Assembly (NCBI RefSeq): GCF_000428825.1
Contig: NZ_AUAR01000004.1
Coordinates: forward strand, 1 to 64,000
Direction of reading: 5' to 3'
Origin: Desulfomicrobium escambiense DSM 10707
Lineage (GTDB): Bacteria > Desulfobacterota > Desulfovibrionia > Desulfovibrionales > Desulfomicrobiaceae
Length of the DNA: 64,000 nucleotides
The stretch's first letter is position 1, and each line of letters starts with the position of its first letter. The position numbers and the translations under genes were made by a program. The notes under the pieces are model-generated. The model ran no database searches. It saw only the letters and a list, made by a program, of their open reading frames with translations, and was not told the origin of the DNA. Below are positions 1 to 8,412 of this stretch, piece after piece.

Positions 1-336
1 CAACGGACCTGAGTTCGTGTCGAAGGCGCTGCTCAAATGGGCGGCTCGGGAGTCTCTGGATTTGGCGCTGATTGAGCCTGGGAAGCCATGGCAGAACGGT
101 TTGAACGAGAGTTTTAACGGCAAATTTCGCGACGAATGTCTGTCGATGGAATGGTTCCGGTGTCGGGCCGAGGCGCGGGTTGTGATCGAGGAATGGAGGC
201 GGCACTACAACTCCGTTCGCCCGCATTCAAGCCTGAACAACATGACGCCAGAACATTTCTGTCGGCAGTATGGAAAAAACATGAACCGTGGGGAAACCCT
301 CAAGAATTGAGTGGTCCGAAGTTTCCCGGCAGGTCA
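1..336 (+). mobile_element. Right end of an IS3-family insertion sequence (left part outside window)
   Basis: The window opens inside a transposase and the element appears to end at about 336, where the terminal sequence read inward from the right begins TGACCTGCCGGGAAAC. IS3-family ends of the IS407 type often start TGACCTGCC, and the end lies 26 bp after the transposase stop, as expected. The left end, and so any target duplication, is outside the window. The element sits inside the leftward STAND NTPase gene, whose reading frame runs on into the IS and stops at 227. Confidence 0.75.
2..310 (+). CDS. IS3-family transposase OrfB, C-terminal fragment (5' end outside window)
   Basis: This is the C-terminal ~102 residues of a DDE (rve core) integrase. 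The first codons read NGPEF; the single C before them would be the last base of an Asp codon in the usual DNGPEF motif. The catalytic Glu is in the block GLNESFNGKFRDECL, followed by the typical ending RRHYNSVRPHSSLNNMTPE. The stop is at 308-310. The start and the first catalytic Asp are left of the window, so an intact transposase cannot be confirmed. Confidence 0.9.
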   Translation, partial: NGPEFVSKALLKWAARESLDLALIEPGKPWQNGLNESFNGKFRDECLSMEWFRCRAEARVVIEEWRRHYNSVRPHSSLNNMTPEHFCRQYGKNMNRGETLKN

Positions 337-2536
337 CAGGCCAGTCGTCGCCTTTGCCAACAAGTGGCGCAAGAATTTCTGTTACCGGGTCAGGGATATG
401 CGCGGCCACAGTGCGAAGCAGCCACAAGGCCCGGTTGATTTTCTGCTCATCTTCAGATTCTATCCATTTTGAGATGATCCCGGCATTTAGAAGATAGGAT
501 ACCCACGGATGGTGCCCCAAAAATACAGTTTCCTGAACATGGTCCCGCCAATGAGGCTCATCGAGCAACTTCAAGAAATATGCACCGATATCGTCGGCGA
601 TCTCATCAATTTGGCCGATCAACTCAAGAACAAGATGCTTGAGGTGAAAACGCACTGCCGTTGATTCAAGGAGCTCCCGGGCCGTGTTGAAAAAATCAGC
701 AGGCGATTCTTCAGACAGCATGGCAAGCACCTGGCGCAGTTGTTCGCGCCGGAACAGAGACTGATTTTCCTTTGGCCCCAGCCATTCGATCACGGAGCCG
801 GTGCCCTGGTAAATCTTCTGCAGCAGTCGTTCGGCAATCAGATGATCCAGGTACCGTTGATGGCAAAAGCTTATTCTGTTCACCCCCTGTTGAAGGATGC
901 CAAATGAAACAAAGGCATCCTGCATGGTCGGTTTGTTTGCCACAAGAGTGGCAGGCGCCGAGATCTCGCCTTTGCTCTCCATGTAACCAAGCAAAGGGGC
1001 CAAAAAAGCATCCATTTGATCAGCGGAGATTCCTGCTTGCTCCTCAAGAAGCCGGCGGCGGTTGTCCCAGAAGCGGCGCATGAGTTCCGTAGCGGAACGA
1101 AAAACAGGCATTGCCCCTTCTTTTTTCAGCTCCATCCAGATTGCCAAGTTTTGCGGGCAGGAAAGAATGCGCTTCTGGGCCTTGGTCAGGGAAGTGATTT
1201 CCTGGCCGATGATCGCTTTCAACTGTTCGTCTGAAAATTCCTTCACCGGTATCTTGGAAATGCCCTGTTCCTTGCCCTCGGCGAATAGTCTTTTTATCTC
1301 CGGGTCATTTTCAAGGTCAAAGGTGCGGCAGGCAAAGACTATGGCGATGTTTTTTCCGGCGCCGCGCAGTGACCGGACCTGCCGGAGAATCTCCTTGCAC
1401 ACGTCCATGGCGCCGAAAGAATGGGCCGCTGTCCAGCGGATGGAATCTAACTGATCCAGAATGAGAACACACTTTCTGTCAGCCGCCAGACCGGCCAAGC
1501 AATAGGCAGGCGACTCGGGCAGGCCCAAATTTACACCGAATTCCCTGGCTGTGTTGCTGGGGATACGCCGGTCAAGGCGGATGGGAAGATAAGGGATATT
1601 TTGCTGCTGAAGATAATTTGTCAGTTCATACATGACACCGCTCTTTCCGTTTCCCGCAGCCCCATGGACAACCACATCGTGCCCCTTATCAATGGATTCG
1701 ATGATCCTGGGAGTCTCCTCTCTGGGAATGATGGCGCTGTTTATCAGGCCCGGACGGATGGAATCGGAGAACTGTCTTTGCAGCTCTTCTATGGCAGGAG
1801 TAATCCGGTCGTCATGCTCAAGCTTTTTGGGATGGATCTTATGATTTTCAGCAAGGAATCGCCGCAATTCATCAACGTAAATAGGCTGTCGGTATCTATC
1901 TTCGTTCTCCGCATAGGTGAGCAGAGTGCTAAGCGCGGTTTCCGGCTCGCCGGTCAACAGAAAGCTGGAATATGTCAGGAGATCAGACCATGTGTTGCGG
2001 TCATCGGGGAAAAGTTCGATATAGGTGCGCTTGAGGTAGTTAAAGGCCTTTCCGAGGTCCTCTTCTATTTGGGGGTCAAGCTCCACGGCTTCACAAAAAT
2101 CTTGGAAAATCTTGCGTCTTTGTTCGCTAACGTCCTGGATTTGATATTGGAAGAAATCCCTAGGGTTGTCATTGGAGTTTCTGGCGCTTTCACAGATATC
2201 CGCGAACGTTTGTGCGGGGATTGCCGTGACCAGGGAGAATTTGTGGTTTTGATCGCGATCCAGGTGGTGTCTCAAGTGCCCCAAAATCCCCTTGTCGCGT
2301 AACGCTGAGATGGTCCAAGATTCACGGCTACCGCAACGGGCCTTGCATTGCTGCAATTGGCGGACCCCATCCTTGCCTACAACCAGCAGGTCGACGCCCT
2401 GTTCGTCCGGGCCGATCAACTCCACGGTGACCGATTGGATATTTTCATTCAAAAGCCGAAGAAGTTGCTTGGCAACCCAACGGCCCTCATACCGGTTGCC
2501 GAGCTTTTCCGACATGCCGCCGGGTTCAAAGGCCAT
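227..2536 (-). CDS. Nuclease-STAND NTPase (Avs-like defence candidate), 3' end replaced by IS insertion
   Basis: The 769-residue frame starts with an Mrr/restriction-endonuclease-like domain (about 10-115): Glu17 in the YEGRW helix, Asp49 in GVDLLV and QCK at 63-65 fit a PD-(D/E)xK site. A P-loop NTPase follows, with Walker A GAAGNGKS (292-299) and Walker B CVLILDQLD (356-364). The rest is helical and resembles the sensor half of STAND ATPases. Residues 734-769 are read from IS DNA, so only about 733 are native and the true C terminus is lost or beyond the element. The start is supported by AAGGA 9 bp upstream. Nuclease-STAND proteins are often antiviral; that role is inferred here. Confidence 0.7.
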   Translation of the reverse strand: MAFEPGGMSEKLGNRYEGRWVAKQLLRLLNENIQSVTVELIGPDEQGVDLLVVGKDGVRQLQQCKARCGSRESWTISALRDKGILGHLRHHLDRDQNHKFSLVTAIPAQTFADICESARNSNDNPRDFFQYQIQDVSEQRRKIFQDFCEAVELDPQIEEDLGKAFNYLKRTYIELFPDDRNTWSDLLTYSSFLLTGEPETALSTLLTYAENEDRYRQPIYVDELRRFLAENHKIHPKKLEHDDRITPAIEELQRQFSDSIRPGLINSAIIPREETPRIIESIDKGHDVVVHGAAGNGKSGVMYELTNYLQQQNIPYLPIRLDRRIPSNTAREFGVNLGLPESPAYCLAGLAADRKCVLILDQLDSIRWTAAHSFGAMDVCKEILRQVRSLRGAGKNIAIVFACRTFDLENDPEIKRLFAEGKEQGISKIPVKEFSDEQLKAIIGQEITSLTKAQKRILSCPQNLAIWMELKKEGAMPVFRSATELMRRFWDNRRRLLEEQAGISADQMDAFLAPLLGYMESKGEISAPATLVANKPTMQDAFVSFGILQQGVNRISFCHQRYLDHLIAERLLQKIYQGTGSVIEWLGPKENQSLFRREQLRQVLAMLSEESPADFFNTARELLESTAVRFHLKHLVLELIGQIDEIADDIGAYFLKLLDEPHWRDHVQETVFLGHHPWVSYLLNAGIISKWIESEDEQKINRALWLLRTVAAHIPDPVTEILAPLVGKGDDWPVTCRETSDHSILEGFPTVHVFSILPTEMFWRHVVQA

Positions 2537-2655
2537 TATCCGTTATCCTTCATAAACATAGCTATGAATACCTCAAACATACTCTAACTCATATTCCCAG
2601 ACATTTCACTCCTGCGCCATCCAGTGGCTTGTTCATCAAGCTTTAGTACCCATGC

Positions 2656-3261
2656 CTACAGTTCTTCGGTTTTGAATTCGCAGTAGCCTTCGTAGTAATA
2701 GCTCACATCTATGCCCTTCAAAAACAGCGCGCGGTCATCAACTTGCCCGGTCAGTGCTTGTTTCAGCAAGGCTTTGATTTCAAGGTCTTTCACGGGACTG
2801 CGCTGCATGGCGGACAGGTACTCCTCTTTATCGACCAGATTCCAGTCCACTACCTGTTTGATTTGGGATTTGAGCATGAGATCAAGCCAGATGCGGGTGG
2901 CGCGGCCATTGCCTTCGCGAAAGGGGTGGGCAACATTCATCTCCACATACTTCTCGATGATTTCATCAAAGTTGCTGTGCGGCATCTTGTCGATATATTT
3001 CAGCGATTGCTCCAGATACATGAGCGGAGCAAAACGAAAATCCCCTTTGGCGATATTCACGTCGCGGATTTTCCCGGCAAAGGTATAAATATCTTCAAAC
3101 AAATAGGCGTGGATAAATGATAAACCTGCGAAGGTGCCGACTTCGGTCTTGCGGATATCGCCCGAGTCAAAGAGTTGTTTGGCTTTTTGTTTGGTGATTT
3201 TTTCTTCGGCTTTGGCAAGTTCAATCTGGTCGGTGATGTGGAGTTTGTTTTCCAAAATCAT
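2656..3261 (-). CDS. fic: Class III Fic protein (AMPylator/de-AMPylator)
   Basis: A 201-residue single-domain Fic enzyme. The catalytic motif HPFREGNGR is at 112-120, with His112 as the expected catalytic base. A C-terminal SYYYEG (187-192) matches the (S/T)xxxE(G/N) inhibitory motif of class III Fic proteins such as Neisseria NmFic and Enterococcus EfFic, so the inhibitory helix is part of the same chain. The KGDFRFAP segment before the active site fits the beta-flap that positions targets. GGGAG lies 7 bp before the ATG. Known relatives transfer AMP to hydroxyl side chains; the target here is unknown. No partner antitoxin gene is needed or clearly present. Confidence 0.9.
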   Translation of the reverse strand: MILENKLHITDQIELAKAEEKITKQKAKQLFDSGDIRKTEVGTFAGLSFIHAYLFEDIYTFAGKIRDVNIAKGDFRFAPLMYLEQSLKYIDKMPHSNFDEIIEKYVEMNVAHPFREGNGRATRIWLDLMLKSQIKQVVDWNLVDKEEYLSAMQRSPVKDLEIKALLKQALTGQVDDRALFLKGIDVSYYYEGYCEFKTEEL

Positions 3262-3365
3262 GTCATGGCTCCCTTGCCATTCCGGGACGTTGCGTACATT
3301 GAAAGGGTCTTGATCCTGCAGGATGACGCATTTGAAATCGCATTAGTTCTTGTCATGGTTCATGC

Positions 3366-3908
3366 CTATTCTCCGATCAATGATGCGCATGATTGTCTGC
3401 GAATAATTACGCCATGAGACTTCAGTTCTGCTTTCCAAAAAGCGAGAACTGATTTCATGAATTCGTCGAGATTGTGTCGTGAACCATCTGAAATGTGTAC
3501 ACTATAGTCATTGACTTCTTCGATATTTGTCCAGATTGTTCCATCTGAGGATTCACGAATTTCGACAAATTTACTTTTTGTTTTTTTTACATTTTTTGTC
3601 GTTACTTGTCTTGGTTTTTTTGTTTTTACATTTCTTATTTTAAAATGCTTTGAAGAATTTGATATTTCGACTACGGCTTTTATTATTGGATTTCCATTCC
3701 ATATTTCCTTTTGCGAATCTGCTTCACTTTTTTGTATTTTATTAATATGTTCGAGTATATAGTCTTGGATAGAATGTGCTGTAATACAAAAGTTTATAAA
3801 GTGATCTGCCCTGTGTATAGAATTTTTGCAATGAATAGTTCTGTATCTCTCTCGTTCCATCTTGCGATATTGACCATGTACTGAAGTGATTGTTGGAGTG
3901 AGGCTCAT
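3366..3908 (-). CDS. Unknown AT-rich, HEPN-like protein
   Basis: A 180-residue protein starting MSLTPTIT, with GGGAG 11 bp upstream; the ATG lies 5 bp beyond the stop of the ATPase gene, so the two may be translationally coupled. The block RADHFINFCITAHSIQDYI followed by IIKAVVEISNSSKHFKI resembles a family of HEPN-like helical unknowns with an 'ISNSSKHF' core; there is no clear RxxxxH RNase motif. A Lys/Thr-rich linker (about 105-125) separates it from the C-terminal part. Base composition is much more AT-rich than the neighbours, suggesting recent transfer. I do not recognise a function. Confidence 0.6.
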   Translation of the reverse strand: MSLTPTITSVHGQYRKMERERYRTIHCKNSIHRADHFINFCITAHSIQDYILEHINKIQKSEADSQKEIWNGNPIIKAVVEISNSSKHFKIRNVKTKKPRQVTTKNVKKTKSKFVEIRESSDGTIWTNIEEVNDYSVHISDGSRHNLDEFMKSVLAFWKAELKSHGVIIRRQSCASLIGE

Positions 3909-3913
3909 GTGTT

Positions 3914-5158
3914 TCAATTCTCCCATAGACTCGATATCGGCACGGCATACAGCTGATTTCCGAACGGCACAATGGCCTCGCCGTCGTACATCACGATCCC
4001 GGCTGCAAAACGGTTTTCCCCAGCCTGTTGGAGTTTGCGCAGCCCCTTGAAATCGTTGGCGGTCACTGTCGATGACGCCTTCACCTCGACTCCCGCGATC
4101 CGCCCCCCGCATTCCAGCACGATATCCACTTCCGTCTTGTCCTTGTCCCGGAAATGGCTGAACGAGACTGCGTCATCCAGCCAGCCGGCTTGGCGCCTCA
4201 GTTCCTGATAGACGAAGGTTTCCAGGATCTGGCCGAACACGGCGCGGTCGTTCCAGAGGGCGTCGGCGTCTAGGCCGAGCAGGGCGCAGGCCAGGCCCGT
4301 GTCTCCGAGGTGCAGCTTCGGGGTCTTGATGAGCCGGCTGAGACGGTTGCTGTGCCAGGGAGGCAGTTCTTCCAGGAGGAAAATCCGCGACAGCAAAGTC
4401 ACGTATTCGCGGATCGTGCTGCGGCTGACCTGGAAGGGCGCGGCCAGGTCGGACACGTTCAGCAGGCGGGCCGTCTGCCCGGCAGCCAGTGTCAGCAGAC
4501 GGGGCAGGGCGTCCATCTGGCTGATGCGGGCCAGATCGCGGATGTCCCGCTGGACCAGGGTTTCGGCGTAATCGCGGTACCAGACGGCTCTGCGCTTGGC
4601 CGTAGCGCGCTTCAAGGCGGGCGGATAGCCTCCGGCGGCCACGCGTTCGGCCAGATCCCGGCCCAGACGCCTGCCAGTGACGCCTGCCTTGAAGCGTCCT
4701 TGCAGCAACGCGGGCAGGAGTTCCGGGTTCTTCCCGGAGAGTTCCGCCTGGGCCAGGGGGTGGAGTCTGAGTATCTCCATCCTCCCGGCCAGCGAATCCG
4801 CCAGGCGGGGGATCAGCAGCACGTTGGCCGAGCCGGTCAGGATGAAACGGCCGGGCTCCCGGCGGGCGTCCACGGCTGCTTTGAGCGCCGTGAACAGTTC
4901 CGGCACGCGCTGTATTTCGTCCAGGATCACCCGCGCCGGAAGGTCGGCGACATAGCCCACAGGATCGCTCTGCGCGGCGGCGCGTTGCACGTCGTCGTCA
5001 AAGCTCAGATAGGCAAAGCTTGCATCCTCACCCGCCTGTCGGGCCAGGGTCGTCTTGCCGCACTGGCGGGGGCCATGGATGAGCACGACCGGTGCATCGG
5101 CGAGCGCCTCCAGCAGGCGGGGGCGGATGAAGCGTGGATAGAGGTCTGTCGATTCCAT
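3914..5158 (-). CDS. DUF4143-family AAA ATPase
   Basis: An AAA_14/DUF4143 protein of about 414 residues from the chosen start MESTDLYPRF. Walker A is GPRQCGKT near the N terminus; Walker B is the RVILDEIQRV segment; the sensor region reads FILTGSANVLL. A winged-helix section (VSDLAAPFQVSRSTIREYV) precedes the C-terminal restriction-fold-like DUF4143 domain ending VDIVLECGGRIAGVEVKAS, which keeps the E-V-K pattern. Upstream in-frame codons to 5251 only translate the 22-bp repeats, so they are probably non-coding. The alternative start MDAM at 5167 is possible. The family is common on mobile DNA; its role is not established. Confidence 0.8.
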   Translation of the reverse strand: MESTDLYPRFIRPRLLEALADAPVVLIHGPRQCGKTTLARQAGEDASFAYLSFDDDVQRAAAQSDPVGYVADLPARVILDEIQRVPELFTALKAAVDARREPGRFILTGSANVLLIPRLADSLAGRMEILRLHPLAQAELSGKNPELLPALLQGRFKAGVTGRRLGRDLAERVAAGGYPPALKRATAKRRAVWYRDYAETLVQRDIRDLARISQMDALPRLLTLAAGQTARLLNVSDLAAPFQVSRSTIREYVTLLSRIFLLEELPPWHSNRLSRLIKTPKLHLGDTGLACALLGLDADALWNDRAVFGQILETFVYQELRRQAGWLDDAVSFSHFRDKDKTEVDIVLECGGRIAGVEVKASSTVTANDFKGLRKLQQAGENRFAAGIVMYDGEAIVPFGNQLYAVPISSLWEN

Positions 5159-5182
5159 GGCGTCCATATGTAGGTTGTCGTC

Positions 5183-5248
5183 CGTCCAATTGCAAATTGT
5201 ATTTCGTCCAATTGTCAGTTCATGTTCGTCCAATTGCCAGTTTATAAG
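5183..5248. repeat. Three 22-bp direct repeats upstream of the DUF4143 ATPase
   Basis: The core CGTCCAATTG occurs at 5183, 5205 and 5227, exactly 22 bp apart (about two helical turns), in an AT-rich stretch just before the ATPase start. CAATTG is itself palindromic. The spacing suggests an iterated protein-binding site on one face of the helix. 5249-5387 is AT-rich at first and holds nothing else I can support. Confidence 0.7.
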
Positions 5249-5387
5249 CAAAGATGATGATATAAATTGAATAAATTTGGATAATTGTATTATTATACGT
5301 CAGGGTTTGACGAGGCTGGAGCAAGCCGGCAGTTGCCTCCCTTCCGGTGCAGAAATCTTGGGTTCAGGATTCCGACAGTCTGGCCCG

Positions 5388-5750
5388 TCACTCCTCCCGC
5401 TTCCCCTTGAAATACTCCATGGCCTTGAGCACGAAGCGCGCGTAGGCCCCGGCCTGGCCGCCGCCCATTTCGATGGCCACGTCGATGGTCTCGTAGATCT
5501 CCTGGTCCGTGGCGCCGTGCTGCATGGCCTGGTCGAGGTGCCATTCCATGCATGGTTCGCACTTGGTGACGATGGAAATGGACAGGGCCATCAGCTCCTT
5601 GGTCTTCCGGTTCAGGGCGCCGTCGGCGAAGGCCTTTTCCTCCAGTTCCAGGAACGGGGCGTAGGTCTTGACGTTTTTGAGGAACGTCAGGTGCAGGCGT
5701 TTGCGGTCCTTGATGCTCTGCTCGATCTTCGTGAAGGTCAGGTCGGACAT
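5388..5750 (-). CDS. Carboxymuconolactone decarboxylase / AhpD-like protein
   Basis: A 120-residue all-helical AhpD-fold protein. The CEPC motif with a following His (CEPCMEWHLDQA) at about 66-78 is the peroxidase/reductase-type active site of the family; ATDQEIYETIDVAIEMGGG follows as usual. It probably acts in the cytoplasm as a small thiol redox protein. It is divergent from iorA, with 108 bp between them. The exact substrate cannot be told from sequence. Confidence 0.85.
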   Translation of the reverse strand: MSDLTFTKIEQSIKDRKRLHLTFLKNVKTYAPFLELEEKAFADGALNRKTKELMALSISIVTKCEPCMEWHLDQAMQHGATDQEIYETIDVAIEMGGGQAGAYARFVLKAMEYFKGKREE

Positions 5751-5858
5751 GGTTTTCTCCGTGGGGTCATTGCCTCCCGCTTTGGTGTGGGGTAGGCGGT
5801 ACGAATATCGGGATTTCCGTTTTCAGGGGTCCGAAACCTCCCTACAGCGAGGACGCAC

Positions 5859-7718
5859 ATGAAGTACATGGGTGAAATGCTGACGACCCGGACGCCGTTT
5901 TCGGAGATCGTCATGGGCAATACGGCTCTGGTGCGGGCCATGGTCGAGGCCGGGACGCGCGTCGTCACGTCCTATCCGGGTTCCCCGACGCCGGAGATCG
6001 CCACGGCGATCCAGTCCATCGCGTCAGAGAAGCGGCCCTTTTATTTCGAATTCTCGACCAACGAGAAGGTGGCCACGGAGGTCGCCCTGGGCGCGTCCCT
6101 CAACGGGTACCTGTCGACGGTCTTCTTCAAGAGCGTGGGCCTGAACGTGGCTGCGGACGCCTTCGTGCAGCTGTCGCTCCTGAACCTCATCGGCGGCATG
6201 GTCGTGGTCCTGGGCGACGACCCCGGCGCCAACTCCTCCCAGAACGAGCAGGACAACCGGCACTACGCGGCCATGAGCTACACGCCGCTGCTGGAGCCTG
6301 CCAACCCGGCCGAGGTCTACGCCTACTACAAGGAGGCCGCGGCTCTGGCCCGCAGCCTGTGCCGCCCGGTCATCCTGCGCCTGACGACCCACGGCTGCCA
6401 TGCCAAGGAGAAGGTCGCCTTCGCCGGTTGGGAGCCGCAAATCTTTGAGAACAACCCGCGCTTCGACGCGGCCAACGGTCCGTACATCCCCCTCACGGCC
6501 GCCGTCTTCCCCAAGAAGCGCACTGCCCTGGAGAACCTCCGCAAGGCCGAGCGCTGGGTGGACGAGCGCGGCCTGCACACGGTCACGGGCCACGGCAGCC
6601 CGCGCGGCATCATCCTTTCGGGCATGGTCGCCCTGTCCGTGGCCGATGTCCTGGAGGGGCTGTCGGACAGGCCCGACGTGCTCAAGCTGGCCATGCCGTA
6701 CCCCATGCCCACGCGCGTCATCGCCGACTTTCTGCAGAGCCACGCCGAGGTGAAGGTGCTGGAGGAGCTGGACGACACCCTGGAGAAGGACATCAAGGCC
6801 CTGGCCTACGACCGGGGCCTGGCCGCCAGGGTCATCGGCAAGGCCGACGACGAGGACTGGGTCGGCGAGTACACGGCGGACAAGGTCCGGGACATCCTGC
6901 ACCGCACCTGGCCCGACATGATCCCGGCCCGCAAGGCCGTTGCCTCCGCGGTTGCCGTTCCGGCCCGCCCGGCCCAGATGTGCCCCGGCTGCGGCCACCG
7001 CAGCGCCTTTCACGCCATCAAAAAGGCCCTGCCCGAGGGGGCCATCACCGTGGCCGACATCGGTTGCCACACCCTGGGCTTCATGGAGCCTTACCGCATG
7101 GGCGAGATTCTGCTGTGCATGGGCGCGTCCACGAGCATGGGCGCGGGCCTGACCCTCTTCAACGACACGCGCAAGGTCGTGGCCTTCCTGGGCGACTCGA
7201 CCTTCTTCCACGCCGGGCTGCCGGGCATCGTCAACTCGCTCTTCAACCGGCACAACCTGACCCTGGTGCTCATGGAAAACGGCACCACGGCCATGACCGG
7301 GCACCAGGACCATGCCGGGTCCGGGCGCAACTTCAACGAGCAGACCGACGCCATCCCGGTGCGTCAGCTCCTCGAAGGGCTCGGGGTCAGGCACATCTTC
7401 GAGACCGACACCTACAAGCAGGCCGAGCTGACGGATCTCATGCGCCAGGCCCTGGACGTGGACGCCTTCAGCGTGGTCATCGCCCGCCACCCCTGCATGC
7501 TGCTCTTCACCCGCAACCAGCGCCGCAAGAGCGGTTACGTGGACCGTCACGTGACCATCGACCAGGATCTCTGCACCCGCGCCCACGTCTGCGTGCAGGA
7601 CTTCGCCTGCCCGAGCTTCACCCTGGCCGCCGACGGCAGCGTGACCGTGAACCCGGAGCTGTGCATCGGAGACGGCTCGTGCATGCAGACCTGTCCCAGC
7701 AAGGCCATCATCCGCTAA
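5859..7718 (+). CDS. iorA: Indolepyruvate:ferredoxin oxidoreductase, alpha subunit
   Basis: A 619-residue IorA that oxidatively decarboxylates aryl pyruvates (from Trp, Phe, Tyr) to aryl-acetyl-CoA with ferredoxin as acceptor. The N-terminal pyrimidine-binding domain carries SYPGSPTPEI and the Glu of YFEFSTNEKVA. The TPP-binding domain begins CPGCGHRSAF and contains GDSTFFHAG. The C-terminal ferredoxin domain (last ~55 residues) is unusual: both cluster motifs have C-x2-X-x2-C with Ala or Asp replacing the second Cys (CTRAHVC, CIGDGSC). GAGG precedes the ATG. It is followed after 10 bp by iorB, forming one operon. Confidence 0.95.
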   Translation: MKYMGEMLTTRTPFSEIVMGNTALVRAMVEAGTRVVTSYPGSPTPEIATAIQSIASEKRPFYFEFSTNEKVATEVALGASLNGYLSTVFFKSVGLNVAADAFVQLSLLNLIGGMVVVLGDDPGANSSQNEQDNRHYAAMSYTPLLEPANPAEVYAYYKEAAALARSLCRPVILRLTTHGCHAKEKVAFAGWEPQIFENNPRFDAANGPYIPLTAAVFPKKRTALENLRKAERWVDERGLHTVTGHGSPRGIILSGMVALSVADVLEGLSDRPDVLKLAMPYPMPTRVIADFLQSHAEVKVLEELDDTLEKDIKALAYDRGLAARVIGKADDEDWVGEYTADKVRDILHRTWPDMIPARKAVASAVAVPARPAQMCPGCGHRSAFHAIKKALPEGAITVADIGCHTLGFMEPYRMGEILLCMGASTSMGAGLTLFNDTRKVVAFLGDSTFFHAGLPGIVNSLFNRHNLTLVLMENGTTAMTGHQDHAGSGRNFNEQTDAIPVRQLLEGLGVRHIFETDTYKQAELTDLMRQALDVDAFSVVIARHPCMLLFTRNQRRKSGYVDRHVTIDQDLCTRAHVCVQDFACPSFTLAADGSVTVNPELCIGDGSCMQTCPSKAIIR

Positions 7719-7728
7719 GGAGCGCCCC

Positions 7729-8301
7729 ATGAATACATTCAATATCTATCTTTGCGGCGTCGGCGGGCAGGGCATCGGCCTCTTGAGCGAGATCATCCTG
7801 CGCGCCGCGGACCACGCCGGCCACGCGGCCAAGGCCGTCGACACCCACGGTCTGGCCCAGCGCGGCGGCATCGTCGTGTCCCAGATTCGCCTCGGCAAGG
7901 CAGCCCACAGCCCCATCATCCCTGCAGGGGAGGCGGACCTCGTCGTCGCCCTGGAGCGCCACGAGGCCCTGCGCGCCATGCAGACGGCCCTGCGCGACGG
8001 CGGGACCCTGGTCTACTACGACACCGTGCTGCAGCCCCTGCCCGTGCGCCTCGGAACTGCCGCCGAGGTGAGCGCGGAGGACGTCGCCCAGGCGGCGGCC
8101 GCCCGCTCCATCACGGTTCACGCCGTGACGAGCCCGGACATCAAGGACCCGCGCATGCAGAACGTCGCCTTGCTCTCGGCCGTGAACAGGCTGGGCCTGA
8201 TCCCCGGGGTGGCGACGGAACACTACGAGAGGGCCATGGACGACCTGCTCAAGGGTGCGGCCCTGGAGGCGAACCTGGGGCTGTTCAGGGCAGCGGGATA
8301 A
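7729..8301 (+). CDS. iorB: Indolepyruvate:ferredoxin oxidoreductase, beta subunit
   Basis: A 190-residue gamma-type 2-oxoacid oxidoreductase subunit. The start ICGVGGQGIGLLSEII is the classic GVGGQG motif, followed by DTHGLAQRGG. It pairs with IorA in the cytoplasmic (alpha-beta)2 enzyme. AAGGAG lies 5 bp before the ATG and the iorA stop is 10 bp upstream, so the two are co-transcribed. A strong terminator follows at 8336. Confidence 0.95.
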   Translation: MNTFNIYLCGVGGQGIGLLSEIILRAADHAGHAAKAVDTHGLAQRGGIVVSQIRLGKAAHSPIIPAGEADLVVALERHEALRAMQTALRDGGTLVYYDTVLQPLPVRLGTAAEVSAEDVAQAAAARSITVHAVTSPDIKDPRMQNVALLSAVNRLGLIPGVATEHYERAMDDLLKGAALEANLGLFRAAG

Positions 8302-8335
8302 AACCGCCGCGCGAAAACGATCGGATTCGGCTGAA

Positions 8336-8378
8336 CGCGGGAGCCCGACGGATTGTCGGGTTCCCGCGTTTTATTTTT
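8336..8378 (+). terminator. Rho-independent terminator after iorAB
   Basis: Long GC-rich stem from 8336 (CGCGGGAGCCCGAC) pairing with GTCGGGTTCCCGCG (8355-8368) around the short loop GGATT, followed by TTTTATTTTT. It ends the iorAB operon and faces the convergent AEC permease gene. Confidence 0.9.
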
Positions 8379-8412
8379 CGGGGAGACGGTTGTTCCGGAG
8401 ACTGGGCAGATC

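Noticed and set aside
3909-4112. N-terminal extension of the HEPN-like gene into the DUF4143 gene
   Set aside because: It reads the ATPase gene out of frame; the start at 3908 has a Shine-Dalgarno.
5205-5236. 22-bp repeats as a CRISPR array
   Set aside because: Only three units with no unique spacers of fixed length and no cas genes.
6024-7742. 572-residue open frame on the minus strand opposite iorA
   Set aside because: It is fully antisense to a clear iorA, is His/Ala/Gly-rich and has no family motifs; long antisense frames are expected in GC-rich codons.
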